10,143 nucleotides of DNA from Planctomycetaceae bacterium UBA4655 (GTDB lineage Bacteria > Planctomycetota > Planctomycetia > Pirellulales > UBA1268), in the NCBI GenBank assembly GCA_002405515.1, contig DHLZ01000031.1, positions 1 through 10,143 of the forward strand, read 5' to 3'. The notes under the pieces are model-generated. The model did no database searches. It was given only the letters and a program-made list of their open reading frames with translations, and had not been told where the DNA came from. The position numbers and the translations under genes were made by a program. Position 1 is the first letter of the stretch. The number at the start of each line of letters is the position of its first letter. Below are positions 1 through 6,300 of this stretch, one piece after another.

Positions 1-6
1 CACGCC

Positions 7-294
7 ATGAGCTTTTTCTTCGATTTGCCCGCGCACATGATGATCAGGCGCAATGTGCGAGTCATTCGGGCGTGGGGTACCTACCGTTGGTTCCTCTTGG
101 CGTTCTGGATTTGTTTCGCCGTGTACGCCGTGACGCGGTGGACGATTCTCGGCATCCAAAGCCGATGGCCAAAGGCATCTCGCCGGTCATGCGGCACCTC
201 CCGAATGTGGGGGCATGGCGGGGAGGTGCGATACCGGGCATGTTCGAACACCGCACCGATCCGCTCCTGCGTGAACACTGATCGCATGCCTTGA
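7..294 (+). pseudogene. Uncertain reading frame, possible membrane-protein remnant
   Basis: An open frame of 95 codons starts with ATG at 7; an in-frame ATG also lies at 37, and the frame is open to the window edge, so the true start may be outside. Residues about 30-50 are hydrophobic and aromatic (WFLLAFWICFAVYAV), like one membrane segment. Third codon positions are mostly G/C up to about base 170, as in coding sequence, but the last 40 residues lose this bias and become rich in Arg, Ser and Cys. From about 168 the +2-shifted frame (ending at 281, tail GMFEHRTDPLLREH) looks at least as protein-like. This would fit a gene broken by a frameshift near 160-170, but the two halves are not recognised and no ribosome binding site is visible. 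It may simply be non-coding. Confidence 0.22.
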
Positions 295-362
295 ACTGCT
301 GAGCCAGGTTTGGTTTCCACCGAAAACTTCATTCCACGACGGATTCTGCCGATTATCAGGGT

Positions 363-388
363 CGGATGGCCGAAGGTCGGCCATGCCG
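363..388. repeat. Perfect short hairpin upstream of the mini-protein gene
   Basis: ATGGCCGA (366-373) and TCGGCCAT (377-384) are exact reverse complements with a 3-base AGG loop. The stem extends outward by CGG (363-365) against CCG (386-388) across one bulged G. There is no T-run on either side, so it is not a classic intrinsic terminator. It sits 32 bp before the lysine-rich mini-gene and could end the upstream transcript or structure the 5' leader. The surrounding 295-419 stretch shows nothing else I can name. Confidence 0.45.
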
Positions 389-407
389 GATTCAGGCACG
401 AATTCAC

Positions 408-412
408 GGGAG
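408..412 (+). promoter_or_regulatory. Ribosome binding site of the lysine-rich mini-gene
   Basis: GGGAG lies 7 bases before the ATG at 420. This good Shine-Dalgarno match is the main reason to treat the 28-codon frame as a real gene. Confidence 0.5.
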
Positions 413-419
413 CTTCACG

Positions 420-506
420 ATGGGCAAGGGCAACAACGCGAAGAAGAACGACAAGAAGAACATGAAGCCGAAGCAGGACAAGACGAAGCCTGCGGCGAAG
501 AAATAG
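420..506 (+). CDS. Lysine-rich 28-residue mini-protein
   Basis: ATG at 420 opens a 28-codon frame ending in TAG at 504-506, with a GGGAG ribosome binding site 7 bases upstream. The product begins MGKGNNAKKNDKKNMKPK and ends PAAKK. It has 11 Lys and 4 Asn, with no hydrophobic core, Cys or signal peptide. Such a polycation should be disordered and would be expected to bind nucleic acid or another acidic partner; this is inference from composition. From memory, short proteins starting M-G-K-G-N-(N/K) followed by lysine-rich sequence occur in diverse bacteria as uncharacterised hypotheticals; I know of no assigned function. Lysine is encoded almost only by AAG, which fits local GC-rich codon use. 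Its stop is 14 bp from the stop of the convergent GGQ-protein gene. The small size means a chance frame cannot be fully excluded. Confidence 0.6.
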   Translation: MGKGNNAKKNDKKNMKPKQDKTKPAAKK

Positions 507-540
507 CCTGCCGCAGTCTGTCACTTGACCGCGGGCAGGC
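506..540. terminator. Stem-loop between convergent genes, possible bidirectional terminator
   Basis: GCCTGCC (506-512) pairs with GGCAGGC (534-540), and an inner GC pair plus GTC/GAC extend the stem across small bulges. It spans both stop codons of the convergent mini-gene and GGQ gene, the usual place for a shared terminator. No T-run follows in either direction, so intrinsic termination would be weak. The element overlaps the last codons of the minus-strand gene. Confidence 0.35.
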
Positions 541-1018
541 CCGCCGAAGCCCGATGGCGGTTCAGCGCGGCCCACGCCGCCGGAAACTTCTTGAAGAGCC
601 TCACGAGTTGCGAGGTCGAGACGCCGAGCCGCTCGGCGGCCGGACCAAGTTCGAACTGGCTCGCCTGGAGATGGTCGAGGGCTTCGGCGACGAGGGCCGG
701 GAAGGCGACGTGGTCGGGGCTGACCACGAGCCGGCGACCTTGCGTTCTCGACCGCCACAGGGCCGACGGGCCGGCGGCCCCGACCGGCGACCTCTGCTCG
801 AGGGCCAATTTCATCCGCAGCCTGCCGAGGGCGACGCTCCGATTCTCGGCCTGGCTTCTGCGTTCCGAGGCCTCGGCGGAGATGCCGGTCGGTTCATGCA
901 CGAGCACCACGGCCGTTTCCGTCTTGTTGCGGTGCTGGCCGCCGGGGCCCGAACGCTTCGTTCGAGTCTCGGCGACCTGCTTCAGCAGCTCGGCAGGAGG
1001 AATCGCCGCGGGGTGCAT
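521..1018 (-). CDS. Class I release-factor-like protein, GGQ domain only
   Basis: This 165-residue protein carries the peptidyl-tRNA hydrolase domain of class I release factors. GGQ is at residues 26-28 inside SGPGGQHRNKTETAV, followed by the family's PTGI (43-46) and a RSQ..NR...AL..L helix (54-67). In the family, the GGQ loop enters the ribosomal peptidyl transferase centre and releases the nascent chain. The codon-reading domains of RF1/RF2 are absent, so it belongs with the short ArfB/RF-H/mtRF-R-like rescue factors rather than prfA/prfB. Unlike ArfB, the end is not a long basic tail. After a linker (about 75-100), residues 105-165 form a predicted helical module with FELGPAAERLGVSTSQLVRLF, which resembles a helix-turn-helix. 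ATG at 1018 is followed at once by the conserved region; the ribosome site is weak. It lies 40 bp downstream of the LssY_C gene and is probably cotranscribed. Function in rescue of stalled ribosomes is inferred from the domain. Confidence 0.9.
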   Translation of the reverse strand: MHPAAIPPAELLKQVAETRTKRSGPGGQHRNKTETAVVLVHEPTGISAEASERRSQAENRSVALGRLRMKLALEQRSPVGAAGPSALWRSRTQGRRLVVSPDHVAFPALVAEALDHLQASQFELGPAAERLGVSTSQLVRLFKKFPAAWAALNRHRASAGLPAVK

Positions 1019-1058
1019 GGTGGAGCTCGGGCGCCGGCTTTCGACTGCCCTCCACGGG

Positions 1059-1805
1059 CTATCGTCGAAGATCGATGACCCCGATGGCGAGCCTGCGGTC
1101 GGTGAAGTAGGGATCCCCGCCGCCGTTCCTGCCTTCCGTCACCGCGTGAAACCGGTCGACCCAGTAGTAGCCGTCGAGCGCACCCGCCTGGACCGCGTCG
1201 CGGACGAGCTTGTTTCGCTCCTGGTCGATGTCAGGGCCGATCTTGTGCGTGATGCCGCCCGTCGTGCGGCTGATCTCGACCCGCTCGTCATAGGTGGCCG
1301 CCCCCAGCCACAGCGGCTCGGAGTTCGAATCGAGTTCCCGGGACTTCCAGAATCGGACGTGGTGTCGTTGCTTCGGGCTGTCGCCGACCGGCTGTTCGAA
1401 GGCGGCGTCCTGCTTGCGGCCCCAGAGATAGAGATCGCTCACCGGAGCGTGGGGATAGGGCTTGTTCAGGACGACGTCGGCCGCGATGCGAATCGACGTC
1501 GAGAGCGTGATCGGATCGGCGGCGTACCAGCCGGCCGCGGCGAGCGTCCGGTGGAGTTCCTCTTCCGAGCCGATGAAGGCGACGTTGATGGCATCGCCGG
1601 CATGCCCTGCCGCGGTCGTCGTGTGTCGGGGCGATCTCGCAATCCCCGGATGCCCCTCGATGGTGCCGGCCGGGGTTCCGCGGAGCTCGTCGGCGGCGAT
1701 GCCGATGGCGCACGCGGCGGCGAGCAGGGCAGAAGCCATTCCGGCGACCGCAGGCAGCCTCGTGCCGGAGGAGAGCGGCCTGGCTGTCGAGGGGGCGGGC
1801 GTCAT
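1059..1805 (-). CDS. Exported LssY C-terminal-domain protein
   Basis: The product has 248 residues. Residues 15-38 form a hydrophobic, Ala-rich export or anchor segment (MASALLAAACAIGIAA), with a Cys at 32 in a poor lipobox context. Residues about 70-245 match the LssY C-terminal domain (LssY_C) as I remember it: GDAINVAFIGSEEEL, AAGWYAADPIT, PYPHAPVSDLYLWGRKQDAAFEQPVGDSP, QRHHVRFW, PLWLGAATYD and THKIGPDID are the family's strongest signatures. In many proteins this domain follows a PAP2 or DedA-like membrane part. Here it stands alone behind an export signal, so it probably acts in the periplasm or at the membrane. Its biochemical role is not established; LssY is known from the Legionella lss type I secretion locus. 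The ATG at 1805 is supported by AAAGGG 5 bases upstream. An internal ATG at codon 23 would leave almost no positively charged n-region. Confidence is high for the family and low for function. Confidence 0.88.
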   Translation of the reverse strand: MTPAPSTARPLSSGTRLPAVAGMASALLAAACAIGIAADELRGTPAGTIEGHPGIARSPRHTTTAAGHAGDAINVAFIGSEEELHRTLAAAGWYAADPITLSTSIRIAADVVLNKPYPHAPVSDLYLWGRKQDAAFEQPVGDSPKQRHHVRFWKSRELDSNSEPLWLGAATYDERVEISRTTGGITHKIGPDIDQERNKLVRDAVQAGALDGYYWVDRFHAVTEGRNGGGDPYFTDRRLAIGVIDLRR

Positions 1806-1935
1806 GGAAACCCTTTCTTCGCTCCGGGCCGGCGAGGCGATTTCTGCGGGAGTGGCGGGGAAGGGGGCAAACGGTAGCCGAGGGTCGCTTCGCGGCTCAA
1901 GGCCAGCTTCGCTCGACAGGATAGACTCTGCTCCG
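1806..1935. promoter_or_regulatory. Divergent intergenic region with promoters inferred for both sides
   Basis: The 130-bp gap lies between the LssY_C gene (leftward) and the TPR gene (rightward), so it should contain both promoters. I see no convincing -35/-10 pair. The best -10-like element on the plus strand is TAGACT at 1922-1927, only 8 bases before the ATG and without a matching -35. Confidence 0.35.
1811..1816 (-). promoter_or_regulatory. Ribosome binding site of the LssY_C gene
   Basis: On the minus strand AAAGGG stands 5 bases before the ATG at 1805. It selects this start over the internal ATG at codon 23. Confidence 0.5.
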
Positions 1936-2682
1936 ATGAAAACTTCTCACGATTCCCTCTCTCGGCCGACGCGCGTGCGGGGCCAGGCCGCACCCTCCCT
2001 CGCGCGGGTTTCTTTCGCAGCGGTCGTCCTCTGCCACGTGCTGCCAGGGCCTCTGCCCGCCGCGGAGCCATCGACGCCGCAGGCGATCTTCGAAGAGGGG
2101 GTCCGGCTTTTCTTCGACGCCAAGCCGGTCGAGTCGGCCCGCGCGTTCGACCGGCTCCTCGAGGTGGTGCCGAAGGCGGAGCCGGATCTCTGGCAGCGTG
2201 GGCTCGCGCTCTACTACGCGGAACGGTTCGAGGACGGCCGGCGTCAGTTCGAGCGGCACGAGACGGTGAACCCGAACGACGTGGAGAACCCGGCCTGGCA
2301 CTTTCTCTGTGTCGCCCGGCTGGAAGGGGCGGAGGCCGCCCGCAAGGCGATGCTGCCGGTCGGCAAGGATCGCCGCGTTCCGATGCAGGAGATCCTCGAC
2401 CTCTATGCGGGCCGTGGCGACGCCGCGGCCGTGCTCGCCGCGGCCGACCGTGGAGAGGGAGAGGCCCGCCGCAACCAGCTCTGCTACGCGCACCTTTACC
2501 TCGGGCTCCATGCCGAGGCCCTGGGCGACGCCGACAAGGCCCGGCACCACGTCATGCAGGCCGCCGGCCCGTTCCGCATGAACCATTACATGGGCAAGGT
2601 GGCGGTCGTCCACGCGACGCTGCGGGGATGGGACGGCGACCGGGGCGACGATCCTGGCCGCGACACGAGGAAGGCGAGATGA
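1936..2682 (+). CDS. Exported tetratricopeptide-repeat protein
   Basis: The ATG at 1936 gives a 248-residue protein with a signal peptide. An Arg-containing n-region (1-24) precedes a hydrophobic stretch SFAAVVLCHVLPG (26-38), with likely cleavage after PLPAA near residue 43. Helical TPR-like units follow at about 47-80 (IFEEGVRLFF..KPVESARAFDRLLEVVP), 83-116 (DLWQRGLALYYAERFEDGRRQFERH..VNP) and 183-215 (CYAHLYLGLHAEALGDADKARHHVMQAA). Segments such as NPAWHFLCVARLEG recall a family of small exported TPR proteins in planctomycetes and other bacteria; partners are unknown. The reading frame stays open upstream to 1462, but that part is antisense to the LssY_C gene, and the signal peptide supports 1936. 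No good Shine-Dalgarno precedes it; AGG at 1918-1920 is 15 bases away. Its stop overlaps the next start as ATGA, so it is probably coupled to the DUF502 gene. A periplasmic scaffold role is inference. Confidence 0.82.
   Translation: MKTSHDSLSRPTRVRGQAAPSLARVSFAAVVLCHVLPGPLPAAEPSTPQAIFEEGVRLFFDAKPVESARAFDRLLEVVPKAEPDLWQRGLALYYAERFEDGRRQFERHETVNPNDVENPAWHFLCVARLEGAEAARKAMLPVGKDRRVPMQEILDLYAGRGDAAAVLAAADRGEGEARRNQLCYAHLYLGLHAEALGDADKARHHVMQAAGPFRMNHYMGKVAVVHATLRGWDGDRGDDPGRDTRKAR
2667..2674 (+). promoter_or_regulatory. Ribosome binding site of the DUF502 gene
   Basis: GAGGAAGG ends 4 bases before the ATG at 2679, inside the last codons of the TPR gene. It marks the ATGA overlap start as the real one, rather than the in-frame ATG at 2628. 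Confidence 0.55.
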
Positions 2683-3338
2683 CGCACGGGTTTCGCTGGG
2701 TTTGGAAACGGCTCACCGGGATGTTCCTGGCGGGGGTGCTCGTGCTCCTGCCGGTGATCATCACCGTGGGCGTCGTCATCTGGGTGGTCGACCTGCTCAC
2801 GAAGCTGCTCGGGCCCCACACGCTCTTCGGCTCGCTCCTCGCGGGGCTCGGCCTCACGATCAAGCCGGAGTCGCACGCCCCCTACGTGATCGGATGGCTC
2901 GTCGTGCTCGGCGGGATCTTCGCGATCGGCGCGGCCGTCCAGGTCGGCGCGAGGAAGGCGTTTTTGCGGGTTGGTGATGCGATCTTCTCGCGAATCCCGC
3001 TTTTGGGGAGCGTCTACGGCACGACGAAGCAGGTCGTCGATCTCTTCCACGCGGGCGACAACGAGGCGATCAAGGGGATGTCGCCGGTGTTCTGCTTCTT
3101 CGGCGGTGGCGGCGAGCTGGGCCTGCTCGCGTTCCTCGTCTCGCCCGAGAAGGTGACGGTGCAGGGCCGGGAGTACCAGATGGTGATCGTGCCGACGGCA
3201 CCCGTGCCCTTCGGCGGGGCGCTGCTGTTCGTGCCCGCAGACAAGATCGTGCCCGCCCCGATGACCGTCGATGCGATGATGAGCGTGTACCTCTCGATGG
3301 GCGTGAGCGCCCCCGAGGCGTTGGCGAAGCGGGGCTGA
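2679..3338 (+). CDS. DUF502 family inner-membrane protein
   Basis: The product has 219 residues. A basic N-terminus (RWVWKRLTG) leads into transmembrane segment 1 (about 14-39, FLAGVLVLLPVIITVGVVIWVVDLL). Segment 2 covers about 69-88 (YVIGWLVVLGGIFAIGAAVQ). Next comes the family hallmark IPLLGSVYGTTKQVVDLF (106-123). The C-terminal soluble part carries VPTAPVPFGGALLFVP (171-186) and a closing helix MMSVYLSMGVSAPE (200-213). DUF502 proteins usually have VPT.P.P..G and a final S.G motif, and both are recognisable. The GGGG at 142-145 replaces the usual (Y/F)P(R/K) stretch. The ATG at 2679 overlaps the stop of the TPR gene and has a strong GAGGAAGG site. An in-frame ATG at 2628 would add 17 residues of out-of-family sequence. 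The molecular function of DUF502 is unknown in bacteria; plant homologues (COV) affect vascular patterning. The coupled TPR protein may be its periplasmic partner (inference). Confidence 0.9.
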   Translation: MTHGFRWVWKRLTGMFLAGVLVLLPVIITVGVVIWVVDLLTKLLGPHTLFGSLLAGLGLTIKPESHAPYVIGWLVVLGGIFAIGAAVQVGARKAFLRVGDAIFSRIPLLGSVYGTTKQVVDLFHAGDNEAIKGMSPVFCFFGGGGELGLLAFLVSPEKVTVQGREYQMVIVPTAPVPFGGALLFVPADKIVPAPMTVDAMMSVYLSMGVSAPEALAKRG

Positions 3339-3342
3339 GGCC

Positions 3343-3365
3343 CGTTTTCTACCGGACCGGAAACG
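3343..3365. terminator. Weak stem-loop between convergent DUF502 and RND genes
   Basis: CGTTTTC (3343-3349) pairs with GGAAACG (3359-3365), with one G-T pair and a 9-base loop. It lies across the 10-bp gap and the end of the RND gene. The stem is short and no clear T-run follows, so function as a shared terminator is only possible. Confidence 0.25.
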
Positions 3366-6300
3366 CCCGGAAGCAGAGGGCGAGCAGCATCGGCACGAGC
3401 ACGAGCGTCACGATCGTCGAGAAGAGCATGCCGCCGAGGAGCACGGCCCCGAGTCCCCTGTAAAGCTCGCTGCCGGCGCCCGGGACGAGCACGAGCGGCA
3501 GCAGCCCGAGCACGGTCGCGAGCGTCGTCATGAAGATCGGCCGCACGCGGCTCCGCACCGCCTCGAGGATGGCCTCGGTCGTGTTCGTCTCCCCCCGGCG
3601 GACGAGGTTGATCGCCTGCTCGACGATGAGGATCGGGTTGTTCACGACCGTGCCGACGAGGATCACGAAACCGAGCATCGTGAGCACGTCGAGCGGCTGA
3701 TAGATGCCGAAGGCCGCGCCGAAGCGGTTCAGTGCGGCGAGGCCGAGCAGGCCGCCGACGGCGCCGACGGGAACGGACGTGAAGATCACGGCCGGATAGA
3801 CCCACGACTCGAAAAGCGCGGCCATCGAGAGGTAGGTGATCACGCCCGCGAGCAGGAGGTTGAACCAGAGCGACCGCCAGGTGGCCTCGAGCTTGTCGGT
3901 CGTGCCGCCGAGGTGGATCCGGTAGCCGCCCTCGAGGTCGCCGGAGGCGACGAGCGGATCGACGACCATTCCTTGGATGCGGTCCTTCGCCTCCTCGAGC
4001 GGCATTCGGGTCGGCGGCGAAACCTGCACCGTGATCGCCCGTTCCCGCTCCCGGTGGAGGATCTGCTCCGGTCCGCTCGAGAACTCCCGCACCTCCGCCA
4101 CGCTCTCGAGCGGCACGAGCTGCCCGCCGGGCGTGACCACCGGCAGGCTCCGGAGATCCTGCGTGCGGCTCACGAACCGGTCGTCCCCCTTGATGACGAG
4201 GTCGATCCGGTCGTTGTCGAGGAAGTAGTCGGTCGCGTAGCCGCCATCGACGAGGCAGTCGACCATGTAGCCGAGCTGCCGAGCGTCGAGCCGCATGTCG
4301 GCGGCCTGTTCGAGCCGTGGCACCAGCTGCACCTCCGGGCTCGAGAGGTCGAGCGAAGGCTTGGGGAGGTTCTGGCTGCCCGGAGTCGCCTCCGGCAGGA
4401 GTCCCATCACCTTGACGCCGAGCTGCACGAGCCGCGACAGCTCGGGGCCGGTGATCTCGATGTCGATGGTGCGGCCCGACCCGATGCCCTGCTCGAACAG
4501 GCTCGACTGCTTCGCGACGGCGAACGTGCCCGGCAGGTCGCCCGACACGCGGCGGACGAGCGGCACCAGCTTCGACGCCTGCAGGGGATCGAGGGCCCGC
4601 AGGCCGATGAAGACGCTGCGGCCACGCGCGACGAAGAAGAAGTCGCCGAGGATCGGGGCGTCGAGGGCCGCGGCCTCGGGCGTTCCGGGATCGACGTCCC
4701 AGTAGGGGAGCAGCTTCGCCTCGACCACGTCTCCCATCCGCAAAAGCTCGTCGAGGTTGTAGCCCGGCGGCGGCAGGAGGATGCCGAAGGCGAGGTTGCG
4801 GTTTCCCTCGGGGAGGTACTCGACCTTCGGCATGAGGAACCACGTCGCCGCGACCGACGCGGCGACGACGGCGATCGAGGCCGCCGCCTGACGAATGCCG
4901 CTCCCGAGCAGGAATCGGTTGATTCCTGTCACGCCGGCCATGAAGCCACGGCCGAGGAGAAGAAACGGATCGGCGGACGCGCGGCCGCCGCCGTCGCCCG
5001 CATCGCCCGTGATGGCCGCCACCGCCGCCCGGGCATTGCGGCCCTGCAGGAGCGTCGCCGCCGCGACCGGCACGACGAGCCCCGACACGAGGATCGACAG
5101 CGCCACCGCGGCCGCGATCGCCAGGGCGATGTCGCCGAAGAGCTGGCCCGCCTCGCCGGTGACGAAGAAGACGGGGAGGAACACCGCCACGTTCGCCAGG
5201 GTGCTTGCAAAAATGGCGCCCCAGACCTCCGTCGTGCCCCGCACCGCCGCGACCCGCGGCTCCTCTCCCCGGCTCCAGTGGACGAAGATGTTCTCGAGCA
5301 CGACGACCGCGTTGTCGACGAGCATCCCCACCGCGAACGCCATGCCGGCGAGGCTGATGACGTTGAGCGTGCGGTCGAAGGCCGCCAGCGCCAGGAACGT
5401 GCCCATGACGCTCACGGGAATCGACAGGGCCACGATGAGGGTGGAGCGGAGGTTGCGCAGGAAGATCAGCAGCGTCGCCAGCGTCAGAAGGCCGCCGACG
5501 AGGATGTTGTCGTTGACGAGTCCGATCGCCGAGTCGATGTAGGTGGTCTCGTCGTAGACGACGGATAGGCCCAGGCCCCGGGGGCGAAGCTGCTCGTCGA
5601 GTTCAATGACGAGCGATCGCAGCTGCCGCATGACATCGAGCACGTTCGCCCCCTGCTCCCGCGTGATCCGCACCGCGATGCTGCGGGCGCCGAACCGGCG
5701 AACCACGCCGTCGGGTTTCTTCGTCCCGAGCTTCGCGGTCGCCACGTCGCGGACGTAGACCGGCTTCCCCTCCCGCCTCGTGATGATCACCCCCTCCACC
5801 TGCTCGGGCGAACGGAACTGGCCCAGCGTGCGGACGACGTAGCGGCGTTTGCCCTCCCAGAAATCTCCGCCGGAGGTGTCCTGGTTCTGGTTCGCCAGCG
5901 CGAGCCTGAGGTCTTCGATGGTGAGGCCGCGGGCCGCCAGCCGCTGGGGATCGACGATCACCTGCAATTCGTCGGCCCGGCCGCCGACGAGGTCGGCCGC
6001 GGACACGCCGTCCACCCGCTCGAGCCGGCTTTCGATCTCGTCCTCGGCCATCCGCCGCATCGCCTCGACGTCGATTGCGGGAGGGGCGATCGAGCCGAGT
6101 TCCGGATGGGCCGCCACGAGCCGTCGCAGCCGGTAGAGGGCGAGGTCGGGCGAACGGGCCGCGGCGATGCGGTCGAGTTTGGCCGCGAGGAGAGGGTGGT
6201 CCGTCTTGGCCTGTGCGATCACCTCCGGGCTGGGAGCCGCCTGGCCGAGGATGAGCCAGGCGATCGGCCGGTCGTTGACGCTCGCGGTGCGGATGACGGG

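Noticed and set aside
81..758. Long minus-strand reading frame overlapping the mini-gene and the GGQ gene
   Set aside because: It is Arg/Pro-rich low-complexity sequence produced by GC-rich DNA, overlaps better-supported genes on both strands and contains no recognisable domain.
383..1078. Plus-strand 231-codon frame antisense to the GGQ gene
   Set aside because: Shadow of the minus-strand gene, which has the GGQ motif and family-wide conserved residues; the plus translation is charged and repetitive.
525..1877. Plus-strand 450-codon frame antisense to the GGQ and LssY_C genes
   Set aside because: Both minus-strand genes show clear family motifs; this frame has none and no ribosome binding site.
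3014..4843. Second minus-strand 609-codon frame inside the RND gene
   Set aside because: Arg/Ala/Pro-rich shadow frame; the RND permease frame is unmistakable.
3913..5568. Plus-strand 551-codon frame antisense to the RND permease
   Set aside because: Highly charged (Arg, Asp, Glu, His) translation typical of the antisense of a GC-rich membrane-protein gene.
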